Shown piece after piece: positions 33,366 to 46,295 of a stretch of 64,000 bases of DNA. The position numbers were made by a program, and so were the translations under genes. Under the pieces are notes generated by a model, which was given only the letters and a program-made list of their open reading frames with translations, had not been told where the DNA came from and made no database searches. The stretch is from Whalleya microplaca. Lineage: Eukaryota > Ascomycota > Sordariomycetes > Xylariales > Xylariaceae. Every line of letters begins with the position of its first letter. Positions within the stretch are counted from its first letter, which is position 1. The stretch is taken from the NCBI GenBank assembly GCA_022497155.1, contig MU385713.1, positions 806,001-870,000 on the forward strand, in the 5' to 3' direction.

Positions 33366-36300
33366 CCCCGTTTTTAAAAAAAAAAATAACGTCCTCGTTA
33401 TTTATTAACTATAATAAAAGTAATAAGTTTATTAATTTTATTATTAATTACCATCGTTTTATTATTAGAATTTTTATTTATAATAAAAGTAATATATATA
33501 CCCGTCTCGAAATTAAAACCTTTTAAAACGCTATTATTTTTTATTATCTTTAAGCGTAAAAGTTTTTTTAATAAAAGAGGTTTTATTAATAATAATATAT
33601 ATATTAAAGATATTCTCGGTTTAATAATAATATATATATCGATAAAGTATAGGTATTATAATAATATATATATTAATAACGGAAAATAAGGTCGGATAAA
33701 ATAAGCGTTATAGTAATACGTATATTAATAACAGAAATTAGGATAAAATAAAATAAAATGGGATATTATTAAAGGCAGTACGTATACTTATAACTTAAGG
33801 TAAAATATTCGTTATAATAATATATATATTAACGATTTAAATCTTATTTGTTAATTTGTATTTATTAACGCCGAACGCTAAAAATAAAATAAAAAAAGAA
33901 ATTAAAGTCTAAAAAAACGAAACCGAACCGAAAAACCGAATTAAAAAAAATAAACGAATATAAAAAATTAATTATTATACCCGCGTTTAAGGATCGCCGG
34001 CGCTAATATATATAAAGTAAATAGTTTATTTGTTTTAAAACGTACGGTTATTTTTACAAATAAAGTTATTTATTACTTAATATTATTAAAAAACTTTTTA
34101 AGGTTTTATAAAACGTTATAAATATTATTATAAATACCGGCTTATATTAAGTTAATTATATTATTAAAATTATTTTAAGCGAGATAGATTTTTTTATTAA
34201 ATTTATTTTTTGCGGTATTTAATTTATTATTTAGTTTTATTTAAAAGTCCGTTAGCTCGGTATTAACTTTTTATTTAATATTATTTATTTTTTAATAAGT
34301 ATTTATAAAGTTTTATTTATTATTATGTTATTTACTTTTGCTTATACGTTAATAATATCCTTTATTAACTTTTAATAAAAGGTAATTAATTAATTGTGTT
34401 TTTTTAAAAGGAATATTTGATTTTATAGCCTTTAAATTTCTTATCGAGCTTTTTAGATTTTCTTTTAGTTCTTAAATAATATCGTATATAGTTTTACGTT
34501 TACGGAACTAACGCTTTCGTATATATCGTTATTATTTACTTAAGATCTGCGATTTTTATCGGAATATAATATTGCTAGATAGTTTAAGGCGGCTTATATT
34601 CTTTTTTTAGCTTTATTTAATATACCGGATATCGAGGTATCGGCTGGCGCGAATTGTACCGTTTTGCCGGTATTTTTATTGTTTTTTCCGAGCTTAGGTA
34701 ATTTTAAGTTTTAAGGTCCGGCAGGAGTTTTATTATCTTTAGTAAAATCGATTATAATATTTTTAGTAAGATTTATTTTGTTATTTATAGTAAGATTTAT
34801 TACAGTAATATTAGTAATAATTTTTTTTTAATAAACTAACGGGGATTTAAATCTATTAATGTTTTGTTTTATTATAGTTCGGGATTTAAATTTATTAAAT
34901 TTATATTTTATTAATTATTAGTATTTTATTTTATTAACAGTTTATTTAATAGCTATATTAATCCGGTTTTTTTTTAAAAAGTTACGATTTTTTTAAAAAC
35001 GAAACTTACGTTATTATAAGCGTTATTATATAATTTAAAAACTTTTAACTATTTTTTACTTAATTGCGGTAATTTTATTGCTAAATTTATTACTTAATTT
35101 TATTATAAAGCCTTTAGCTTTTTTTTAACTTTTTTATATAAAGTGGTTTTAATTATTACTTTATTAGGATAAAATAGCTTTATATATACTAGCGTTTTAT
35201 TAATATTTACCTAGGGTATTATAGGCATATTTATTAAAGCTTGCTTTTAAAAGGTTTTGGTATTTTTAAATAAGGCTATAAGTATATTTTTAGCGGTATA
35301 TTTCTGCGGGTTTTTTATTAAGATAATTATAAACGTAAAGTTTACTTTTTTTAATTTCGTTATAACGGCCTTCCGATAAATAGCATTTTATTTTTATTTA
35401 TTTTATTTATTATTGTTATAGCTATAAGCTAAATACTTTTTTAACGCCGTTATAATAAGTTTCGTAAAAAGGTATATATTTAAAATAGTATAATATTTAA
35501 GGCTTTAGCTACTTAACGAAATAAGTATATAATAAAATACAATATTATAAGAAAAAGAGATTCGCATTTGCTTTTTTAATATTTATATTATTAGAAATGT
35601 TATATATAAAAAGCGGAGCTTAAATGTATAATACTGTATGTATAATTTAAGAGATAAATAGTAATAATAGCGTAGCTTTTTTAAGAACTTTAGCGCGGCA
35701 GCTACATTTCGATATTTATTTTCGGGATAGTGCGGACAATTTGCCAGTTTTAAGCGGAATTTAAATTAGTTAAAACGGAAAGAACTATTATTTCGGATAT
35801 TATTTTAATCTTAAGCTTGTTTAAAAATAACTTATTTTTAGCGTTAAATTTAGCTATTAGTTTAAATGCGTTTTATATAAATAATTCTTATGGGTATTAT
35901 TTATTATACATTGCTTTATTTTTTTTTAACGCATTAAATACTTTAGGACGGGATAACTGCCGATTTTTAATACTTTATATTTAAGTAAACGATCGATTTC
36001 GAAAGATTTTTATTTTTTGTTATTATTATTAATAAAAACTTAACCTAGTTTAGGTTTTTTACGATATTATAAGTTATTACTTGTCGGAGCTAAAAATAGT
36101 TACGTTATTAAAACCATCTGGTAAACCTTTTAGTGTTTAGGAAAATTTAGTTCGTATGTTAAGTCTTTTATACGTTTAACGATTATAAGAGGTTCGGTAC
36201 GTTATTAGCTTTATTTTTTTAGCAGATCGCTTAATAAATAATATCTTTTATATAGCTTTAGGTAAATTCTTTTGCCGACATTAAATAAAAGCAGATTATA

Positions 36301-36849
36301 TTTAAAATTATAACGTATTTTTATATTATCGGCCGCGAAATTAATAGCGGCTTTCGCTTTTTTTTAGTATAAATTACGAAACGTTTTATAGTCGATAGTT
36401 TTTTTAGGGACTTTTAATATAAATAAAATTAAATTAGATTTAAAACTATAAATTATTTTATTAAGAGATTTATTTAAAACTAACGATTTTAAGTTATTTA
36501 AGTTATATTGTAAAGCTGGCAAAATGGTGGTTTATTATATACCTGTCGCTATTATATAATATCTAATGGTTATTTCGATATTTTAATTTCTTTTTTTTAA
36601 TTGCCTATTTGTTTAAGGATAGTAAACTGTCGATATAGCGAGCTTCGTTTCGAGTCGGGCGAAAATAGTTTACTATATTTCGCTAATAAATTTAGGGTTT
36701 CTGTCGGAAATAATTTTACGAGGTATATTTTAGTTATAAAATAGTAATATTTATAATATTATATCGGCTTATATTTTTATTATATATATGGATTAGCCCG
36801 TAATTAATATGTATTTTTTTAAAAACTTGTAGACTATAGTTAAATATAT

Positions 36850-37120
36850 ATCGATTTTATCGAAATTTAATATATGTTATATAGTACCGAGCGAGGGTTT
36901 TTTCGGTAGTTTAATTATAAAGTTTTATATTAATATATAAAACGGAATAAAAGGGCTGTTTATAAATTATAATTAACTAATCGGCTTAAATTTATTTTGT
37001 TTATATTTAAGGCAATTGGGATATTTACGAATATAATTTTATAGTTTTTTTATTAAATTCGGGATAGTTATTATTTCAAGGTCTTAAGCTATTTTTTTAG
37101 GATTAAAATAATGCTTTTTA
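36850..37120 (-). pseudogene. Gypsy integrase remnant
   Basis: The minus strand, read through several stops, first shows an HHCC-type zinc-binding pattern ending NYIRKYPNCLKYKQNKFKP, then PFIPFYILI and KLPKK, then a DKIDIYLTIVYKFLKKYILI-like stretch, which aligns with the start of a Gypsy integrase core (fungal copies usually read PIPFHT, then DFILALP and DKFSKR). The stop codons fit C-to-T or G-to-A changes. Not functional. Confidence 0.75.
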
Positions 37121-38059
37121 TTATATATAGTATCGAAAATGTTACTTATATAAAAGTTTAATATATATAATTACCTTTAATTATATTTCGCGATATAATA
37201 TAAGAGACTGTTATCGGATAATTTATAATAATAATTATAATGTTTCTTTTTGCTGGATTTTAATGTTGCGATTAGTTTATATTATTTCTGTTTACTTTTA
37301 TATTTATTATATAATTTTTATCGGAAATTATTATTTAACGTTATTTCGGTAGTGGCTATATAACCGAAATTATTAAGAATGTTTTTTAAGGTATTTCGCG
37401 TTTCATTTTTATATTATTTTACTTAAGTTTAGTTAAAAACTTTAATAATGTATCCGGTATTAGGTTTAATTTTCCCGGAATATACCGTACGTTTAGCCGA
37501 AACTGTAATAAGTATATTAATACTATTATAAGTTTACTATTTATCTTTATTAAATTTGCTAATTTTAAACTAGTTTAATTTATAATAACTTAAGTAGCCT
37601 AATAGTCTGTAAGTATAATAACGCTTTAAATATAAAACTAAATATATATTTTTAACTAGCGGCATATTTATATAAAATAGGAAATTTCGAGCTTTATTAT
37701 TTTATACCGTATTTTAGCGCTAGTTAATGTTTTAAATAAAAATATAATAAGAAGTATTAAATTAATAAATATATTAACGTTATCTTAAAGTATAATTAAA
37801 TAGAAAATTATTACGTTATATTTGCGCTTTTTAGAAACGTCGATTTTAATAAACGTAATCTCGTTATAATTTTAATAAATTAGGTAATAAGGGTTATTTA
37901 ATTAGTCTTATAAAATTATAAAGGATTTACGCTTTTTTTTTATCGGCTTAAATTTTGTTTTTATTATATACGTTTTTTATTTATTAATAAACTTAAGTAT
38001 TTTATTTATATTTTATCTTTTTATTAAAAGTTAAGTTTTACGCTGTTATAAGGGATCGA

Positions 38060-38680
38060 CTTTTTGCTAATATTACGGTATAAATTTTTATAAAAATCTA
38101 GTTATATTAATATATGTTTTAAAGGTATTAAGTGCGGTAAGTATAGTAATATCCTTAATCGCCTAAATCTTATTATCCGTTATTAAGACTCCGGTGTTAT
38201 TTATATTAAAATTAAGTAATTTAATGGATAAATAAACGATAAAAAACTTTTTAAAGTTTAAAGCGATACCGATTTTCTCGAATTTATTTAATATAACTAT
38301 AATATATTTAACGTACTTTTCGGTATTTCGGCTAAAAGTAATAATATCGTTAATATAAGCTGCTATAAATAAAAAGAATTTATGTAATTTTTAATTTATA
38401 AACCGCTAGGTATAAGTTAAGTTATTTCGAAATCTTATAAATATAATATTAGATACTTTAAGTCTTTATAGCGATATAATTATTATTCGGTTTTAATAAT
38501 CCGGGTATATAAATAGTTAATAAAAGAATTTAAAATAGTCGAATACCGAGAAATATATATACCCTTTTAATTTCTTTATAATCGATTTTTAGGTAAACAA
38601 TAAATATGTATTTAGTACGATTATTTTATTTAATATTTTTAAATTTATTATTACGTAGCCTTTTCGAACTCCGTTAATTA
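38060..38680 (-). pseudogene. Gypsy reverse-transcriptase remnant
   Basis: The minus strand shows, with stops, GYVIINLKILNKIIVLNTY, and then AYINDIITFSRNTEKYV at about 38360-38310, followed by KFEKIGIALNFKKFF. This is the fingers-to-palm order of Gypsy reverse transcriptase. The YxDD box reads Y-I-N-D because the first catalytic Asp codon became AAC, a G-to-A change as RIP makes. Confidence 0.82.
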
Positions 38681-41600
38681 TTTGCTAAATAATAAAAACT
38701 AGATATCTAAAAAAGGTAGGCTTAATTTATTATCTTATCTTATATTTTTAGTATATTTTGCCGAAAATTTTATTTAAAAATTCTTAGTCCTCGATATTTA
38801 AATTATACGGCTATATAATTATAAATTTAAATTAATATTACCATTTATTAATAAGGTCGATAATTATTTTCTCGTTATCTGGGAGCTTTATAATGCCGTA
38901 ATTTTTTTATAATTTCTTGTTTTTGAGATATTTTTTAAAGTATTTTATTAGCTTAAGCTTTATATTATATATATGTATATTATATTTCGTTTTAATTTTA
39001 GGGGTATTTTTTAGTTTAATTATATTTAATAATAGCGGTTTATTACTGATATAAGTTTTATCTTTTTTTATTATAAATTATATATTATTAATGGTAGTTT
39101 TATTAGAGTAAAAAGTTTGTGTTAGCTTATCGGAGATCTTAAATTCCGATGTTAGTTATGTATTGTTTTAGGTATTATTACCTGATATAACGGCTATAGT
39201 AGTTTGCGTTAGCGAAGTTTTTTTTTATATTATAGTTATGTATTTTTTATTATAATAATTCTCGATATAACCCAAGTAGGTCTTGCGATAAATTTATCTT
39301 AGCTTATCGGAGCTATTAATAACTATTACGACTTTTTATAACTTGCTATTAGTTATAATATTAAGCGCGCCGGGATGTTCGGTAATAAATATATAATCCC
39401 TAATTACGTTATTTTTATTATATTTAAAAAGATTTATATATTATATAAAGATAGCCATTATAAAACGTGGGGGTATTACTATATTATAAGCTATAGTAAT
39501 ATAGCGTTATATTACACCCTTTTTTTTAATAAATCGCATAAGTACCTTAATATTATTATATAAGCCGAAAGTAATAATACTTATTTTATAATTTATTTCC
39601 GTTTTATTAGCGTTAAAAAAATCCGAATTAAGTAATAGATTTAGCTTTAGCTTATCGGTAAGCCACATTAAGCAAGGGAATTTTGCCAGTTTTTTTATAC
39701 TATTTTTTTTACTTTCGATTATAAATAAAAAAAAGGCTTATTCCCGCAGGTTAATTTATCCGCCAATACTGTTAATTATAATAAATTTTTTAATTATAAT
39801 TATAACGTTATTAGCTTTTTTAAATAGCTACTCTTTATTTATTATAAATTGGGAATAGCTTATATTACTATAAATAGTAGTTAAGTCTTTGCCTTTTTTA
39901 AGTATTATATTTATTATTAAATACATATAGCTTTTTATTAGGGCGCTGTTTTTTTTATTTAAGTAAATAATGCGGGGTTTAATAAAAAATAGCGTGAAAA
40001 AGTTATCGGGGTTAAGTTTACTAAGGTAATTTTTATTATTATTAAATAGCGAGGTAATAAGTAGCTTTATATCGTTATTTTTTAATTATATAGTAAAAAA
40101 AGCTTTATCGATAACTTTTTTTACTTAAATAAGTAAGGGGCGTATTTTTATTTTAATTAAAGGTATTAATATATATTGAATATTATAAATAAAAAATGTA
40201 GAATTGTTTTTATATAATTTATTATAATGTCGATAAGTTAATACGTTAAGCGCTTTAGCTATTTTACTTTAGGTATAGCGGAAATAAATATAATTATTTT
40301 TATTAAGGGCTACTTAATTGTTATATATAATAAAAACTTTTTTCTCGCTTTTTTTAATAATTTCGTTATTATAATAATAACTATTATTATATAGCTGTTA
40401 TTTTTAATCTGCTAGCTTTTTATTATCAAAGTTTAAAAAAATTTCGTCCTTAATGCCGATATAAATATATCCCGATAGTTCTAGCTTATACTATTAACAG
40501 TACCGGTAAATATATGGGCGAAAAAAGCGACGAAAGCTAAATTTTTATCTAGCGCGTCTTTAGCCGAAATTTTATCCACGGAATAATCCTTTAGCTTAAT
40601 TATAACGTTTACGGTTATAAAATTCTCGACCGCAGTTTTAAAAACTCCGGTTTTAAAATTTACGATCTTAAAATTCTTAGTTATACCGTTTATAGCCGGA
40701 TTTATAATAACCTCCGCGATAATTATTTACGGATCCGGATTTATATCTTAAGGTATAGCTAGCTAATTAATTAGTATATTCCGAGCTGGCTTTATTTTCC
40801 ACTGTAATATATACTATATTAGCTATAATTAATTTCTATTTTAAGGGTGTTTTTATAAATCTTAAGATTTTATTTAAAATTGCCGGAATAGATATTACTT
40901 ATTATATAACGGGATTTTTTTATCCGGTAAATAATAGTTTATTTCGTAAAATCTTTTACTTTTTTTCGATCCGGAATAAAAAAGTATTAACTAATATATT
41001 AATAATAAAACCGTTTACGTTTTTCTTTAAAATAAAATAAAGGTTATTTTATATTTAAAAAAAATATTAGATATTTTTATTTATACTAAAAGTTTTGGTA
41101 TAATAAATAATATATATAGCTTATATATAAATAAATATATCGGCTAAAACAAAAGTCTCTAAATATTTAGCTTTATCGGATTAAAGCTATTTAAAGACAT
41201 TTATTACCTTAATTTTAAACTTCTCATATATTTTAGTTAATATAAATTTTAAATCGTCTTATATAAATGCCTTATATAGTTTATTTAATTACGCGGACCA
41301 TTAAATCTAGGCGTTTTTATAAAAAAAGCGGGGAAATTCTCTTTTAGTACGCCTTTTTTATATTTATCTTAAGCTATTTTACAAACTATATCGGCAAACT
41401 AATAAAAATTTCGCTAATAAATATTCTGACTAATTATAGTACTATTATTACCTTTAAAACTTTTATTTATATTAGGCTAAAAAAAACCGATATATTAAAA
41501 TTTCTAACCGAATAAAATAAATCTAATATTATTATTTTATATTATAGCTAACGCGGCATTACTAATTTTAGCTAAGGTATTTATTATAAGACTGCTCCTA

Positions 41601-43041
41601 ATAGCAAGATTAAAAGTAATAACATATTCGGTAATTCTTCGCTTTAAATCCTGGTTACCTTATTAGTTACCTTAATTACCCGACATATTAACTAATATAG
41701 ATATAAAACAAAAAAAGGTTAAATTAACAGATAAATAAAATAAATTCTGCAAGTATAAATTCTATAAATACTATAATAAAACTAAACGCATAAATATTCC
41801 AACCATTAAATTTTAATTTCGCATATAAAGTAATAATGCCGGATAAAATTTTAACGGTATAATAGATATTCTAACAAGCAAACCTAAATTCCTTCTACAT
41901 AGGAATAATATATTAAATACTATACTAAATACTAACGAAATAAAGTTTCGTCGGCGAAAAAAAAAAGTCTCGTCCTCTAGTTTTTTTATAATAACTTTTT
42001 AGTTATTAAGGGGTAAATCAAGTTATTTTCGCCTAACCGAATCTACTTATAAAGCTCTTAATAAATTCTATATTTCCTCATCGGAAAATTCTATACGTTA
42101 TCTTATAAATAGCGATTCATTAAAATCGTTATTAAATCGTTAATAATAAAAAAAACGTCTCTAATTGTTTTCATTTATTAGCCGGGATAATTAAGCTAAA
42201 GTAATTAAGCCAATAGGCGAGGGATTTTAAACTTGCTATATATAAATATTTACTTTTTAGATTATTATTTACGCCACGTATGTTTTTAATATTTATTTTT
42301 TTAAATAATCCTTTAATTAATTATGCCGTAAAAAAATATAAACTTTTACCGAAATTACTTACCGCTCGTTTAAAGGTAATAAAGTAACAAAGGTTTTAAT
42401 TTTATTAATAATTTCGTTATTAAGTTTTGTTATTTAAATTAACTTTTAATTATTTAAAAAGAAATTCCAAACTTCGTAACAAAATTTAACCTGCCTATTA
42501 AATATATAAGAAAAAAAAGGAGCAGCGTTTTTATATTTATATTATAAATTTAAAACTAAAGAAATAACGTTCGGAATAACATTTAACTAATGTTAATAAT
42601 ACTAACGATAATAATAAATCGATAATAAAGCTAAAATAAAGCAGGCAAAAAAAAAATATAATAAAAAAAAGAAAAACAAAAATTTAATAATCTTATCGTT
42701 TTAAAGATTTTAGTGTTTTATTATAATAAAGGATAAATATATAATAAAGGTATAATATAATAGTTAAAGGCTCCGTTAAAGCTAGGAATTAGCTTTCGTT
42801 ATCAACTAAATTAAGTTTATTATCGAATTGTTTTAACCGATATCGATAAGCAAATAATTAATAATAAAAATAAAATAGTTAGTAGTCGATAATTGGAATT
42901 ATTTAAGGAGCCGATTTTTTAACTATATATTACGTGAGTAAATTCCGGTAATAAAACGTAAGCGTTTCGTTTTTTCGTTAAAAAAGGGTTTTTTTTAAAT
43001 AAAGATAAAAAGAAAAGGGAAACGACGCAAGTGCTATTATT

Positions 43042-43205
43042 TATAAGGTTTATATCTATATAATTAATAATCTAGGCTATTTATGTATAAGTAAAGCTAT
43101 AGCTATATATATAAAAAGAGGTGGCTGTGCCACCTCTTTAGCCACACACTTGTGGCTACGCTATAAAGGGTGTGTAAGTGTGCTTAGCTATAAGCCTAAT
43201 AAATA
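43042..43205 (-). repeat. 5' LTR (right) of the Gypsy element
   Basis: 164 bp. The terminal TG and CA have become TA and TA, again by transitions. Confidence 0.87.
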
Positions 43206-43690
43206 TAAAATTATAAAAGCTTTATAAACATTAAGCTTATCGCATTTATAAAACTTGTGTATATAATAAAGCTTGATTTTATTAATTAATAATAAGTCTT
43301 AAAAGGACTTATTTAATGTAGCTATAGCTAAGCTTAATAACATTAAAATTAAAGTTAATAACTTTATTATATTATTATAAAAAAAAGCTATTAAAATTAA
43401 CCTTTTAATAAAAAGGCCTTTTTATTATAGCTTAATAAATTAAAAAATCGTTTTTTAAGCTTATAAATTTAAATAAAAGCTTTACCTCGCGATTTAATTA
43501 TTATAAAAATTTATTAAAGCTATTTAAGCCGCGAATAAACTATTTAAAGTTACCTAGAAATAACCTTATTATTTCATTTAAATAAGCCTTAAAAAATATA
43601 AGCATATAAAAAAGTGATTTAAGATTATATTTATAAAAAATCGTAAAGCTTATAATTAAGGGGTGAAAAATTTTATAATCGGGTAGTAAG

Positions 43691-44546
43691 ATCGGCTAAG
43701 GCAGCCTCTTTTCTCCCCGGGTGTAGTGAGAGCGTAAATGTAACAAAAAGGGGTTTAAACAAAGAACTAGTTTACTATTAGATTACCCCTCCCTCAGATT
43801 AGGATTTCTTTACAATACATCTTTATCTATCCCAGTTATCTATCTAGATCATTGCAGCTAAAGCATTTACAGCCTACAGGGGGGTGCCTATCTCTAATGT
43901 GGCAGGATACATCTGCATACTGCCTCGACAGGGCTCAAGGTGCGAATTCGCCGCGATCTTGCTCCGTGAGACGCAGCACGGGGGCACGGGTGAGTGTTCG
44001 AGGCGTATTCTGAAGGATTCGGTGTAGTGCCATTGATGCTACAAAGCCAAGGGCGAATAAAATGCAATCATGATAAGATTTTTAGAAGCAAGATGCCATT
44101 GGCTAGCACCACGCGGTCTTGCCGACGATGCTCCCGCTCATTATACGCATGATGAACTCTGAGATGGAGTTAGACTGTCGGTGTCTGTCAACGGTATTCA
44201 GCTGCTGTGTTACAACTGATCTGTGGGAAACGTGGCGAGGAGATCTTGGCAGGGCCAAGCTAATATGCCACGCGAAGAGCAGAGCGTGTTACCTAGATAC
44301 TGGTGTGGTTCCACTGCTTCTGGTATTGTTGCAATGGTATTTATTACAATAGTACAGTATTTTACGGATGGTAGGCTCTACTGAACCGTTAAGACACACG
44401 AAACCCTCAAGGATTCTCAATTAGGAAGCTTAAACAAGAAGAACATTTAGAAGGAATGTGTTTTCCTGGAACTAAACCTGGTAAGCCCCCTTTTGCGACG
44501 CATTACAAATTCTTAGATAATGAAGTGAAACTTGCATCTTCCTGCT
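43691..44546. other. Intergenic between AT island and cluster
   Basis: Normal composition returns here. The 77-codon frame at 44119-44352 has no conserved features. The right end is the 3' flank of the flavin oxidase gene. Confidence 0.5.
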
Positions 44547-46295
44547 CTAGGCGATGGGTGCATAGAAACTGAATTTCCGATCAGGATCATACTTGTTCTT
44601 AAGATTAAGTAGTTTGTCCTGACGCCACTGCTCGTATCCGTACATTTGCTCTTTGGTTTCAGTTCCGAAGGCATAGTTGACGTACGTGTGCTTTTCCTCT
44701 CGACCGGTAGCTTCGTAAAGAATCTGACGAAGGTCCTCGCCCAGCTTAGCTGCCTGCTTTTCGAGCTCGTCTCCTCCTGGTGAGTAGATAATAAGCGGTG
44801 CGAACAGCAGGTTGTCGCCGCGGTAAGAGACGGCCGTCGACTCCTTTGGAATAGCCTGTACCGCTTGCAGGGAGTAGCCTTCGAAGAGGAAGAGCGAGCC
44901 ATTGAGTGCTGGGGTCTCATGGGTCGCTGAGGAGAATAGGTCGTAAACTTTCCGTTGAGCCTGAATGTCGTAGGTTTCGACGTCGATGGGGAACCGAGTG
45001 TTAACGAGTCCAACCTTCTGACATGGTGCATCCGCATTGCCGTTGCCTGTCCATGCTGCGAGGTTCCGGTAGGTTCCCGCAGAACTGGTCGTAGCGACGG
45101 GTCCTAGCTTGACGAAGGGGTCGGTGAAGACCGGGTCAACCACCTGCACTCCTCCTTGGAGAATAAAGAACAGAACGACTGTCTAGACTTGTCATGAGAA
45201 TCTGGCGAGCTGCTTCTGTGCGAATCAGAATGAACTTACATTATCAGGGTCGACTTCAGGAAGGTTTATGAAGAACGAATAGTTGATGACTTCTACGGGC
45301 TGTGTGCCATTCTTCAGGAGATAGTCCTTGGTGGCTTGGTAAAGCCCCTCGATCTTATCACCGGTGAAGGTAAAGCTCACGTAAGCCCAGTTGGGGTTCT
45401 CAATATCATAGATCTTAGAGGTGACAGAAGTGACAATTCCGAAGTTATGGCCGGCTCCCTTCATGGCCCACCAAAGGTCAGAGGTCTCGTCGATTGTCTG
45501 CAGACTCCCGTCGGCTAGCACGATATTCATCGAAAGGAACTGGTCCGCCACAAGTCCGTATCGTCCCTGGTGGAAACCATGGCCACCGCCCAGCCCGGGC
45601 CCGAGAATGCTAGTGCACTCACATGCTCCGGTCGCTGTGTTCCCCAGATTAGTATGCCACCTTCTCAATGGCCAAGTTCGAGGAGATCCACTCACATGTC
45701 TGTTTTCCAGCCGCCCACAAGGTGTCTGTGATTGTCTTAGACAGAGTGCCGCCACCAATTTTAGCACTCTTTCCATCATCTGCGATTTCCACAGTGTTTA
45801 GATCGTCCATCCAGATCTGGATACCACCCTGCATCTTTCCCACCGTTATAATAGCTCCGTGGCCGCCGTTAACCGGTAGATAGGGAATATTCTTTTCATT
45901 CCCGTATTTGACCTAGATGATGATTAGCTTTACGATAGACTCGCGGCAGGTTATGTCTATGAGCAGCACACCGTCTCGGCAACGTCGTTCTCGACACTAG
46001 GAACAACAACCACATCCACCCCGGGAGCGTCCAATGTCGACCATCGTGTTGTTGCTTGAGTAAAAACATCCGTCCCTGGTCCATAGACTCTGGCTCCTGT
46101 AGAAAGCCTCCCAGAAAGCTCCTTGATATCGACTCCTCGATTGCAGATACCCGCGAGCAAACTGTTAGTGGGAACGTTTCGACATGCAGCAGAAATCGCC
46201 CATGCTGCTATCGCCGTGACAACCTCCATTTTGAGGTGCCGTTTCGGTCGGTCGGCGACTTTTGAGAAGTACGAGACGGCGAAAGAACTAGCCAT
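44547..46295 (-). CDS. FAD-linked oxidase, berberine-bridge-enzyme type
   Basis: Four minus-strand exons (46295-45972, 45912-45696, 45634-45240, 45182-44547) with introns of 57-61 bp give 523 residues. The FAD-binding (PCMH) domain shows DVVVVPSVENDVAE, PVNGGHGAI with His126, IGGGTLSKTITDTLWAAGKQ, TGACECTS and GPGLGGGHGF. The His plus a Cys in the CEC stretch suggest doubly covalent flavin, as in berberine bridge enzymes (inference). The substrate domain ends with NLKNKYDPDRKFSFYAPIA, the usual BBE C-terminus. Such enzymes oxidise alcohols or close rings in fungal pathways; Sol5 of solanapyrone synthesis belongs here. An ATG at 46229 would start a shorter form with a hydrophobic N-terminus. 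It is divergent to the P450 gene across 1.37 kb. Confidence 0.92.

Larger units (their letters stand above)
33202..43205 (-). mobile_element. RIP-destroyed Ty3/Gypsy LTR retrotransposon
   Basis: About 10.0 kb between two 164-bp direct repeats (33202-33365 and 43042-43205). I count about 18 differences between the repeats, all transitions. On the minus strand, read past stop codons, remnants appear in the order reverse transcriptase (about 38680-38060), integrase zinc-binding region (about 37120-37000) and integrase core start (about 36990-36850), the Gypsy order. A purine run (AAAAACGGGG) abuts the left LTR on the minus strand, confirming leftward orientation. The upstream part (about 39-43 kb) should hold gag and protease but is too degraded to read. 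No clean target-site duplication was found. Confidence 0.88.
30600..43690. other. AT-rich, RIP-mutated island
   Basis: Composition switches sharply to A+T at about 30.6 kb and back at about 43.7 kb. Stop codons are frequent on both strands, TA-rich words dominate, and the two repeat pairs inside differ by C/T and G/A changes. This is what repeat-induced point mutation produces in ascomycetes. The island holds a TRIM-like element (31196-32621), a Gypsy element (33202-43205) and unassigned AT-rich flanks (30600-31195, 32622-33201, 43206-43690) that may be older repeat debris. The central part of the TRIM-like element escaped and has near-normal composition. Confidence 0.93.

Noticed and set aside
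33344..33526. Short plus-strand frames inside the AT-rich island (also at 39375-39563)
   Set aside because: Made of Ile, Asn, Lys and Tyr codons as expected from AT-rich RIP sequence; they overlap the LTR or the antisense of pol remnants.
33197..43210. Target-site duplication of the Gypsy element
   Set aside because: The five bases on each side (GATAT and TAAAA) do not match and cannot be reconciled by transitions alone.
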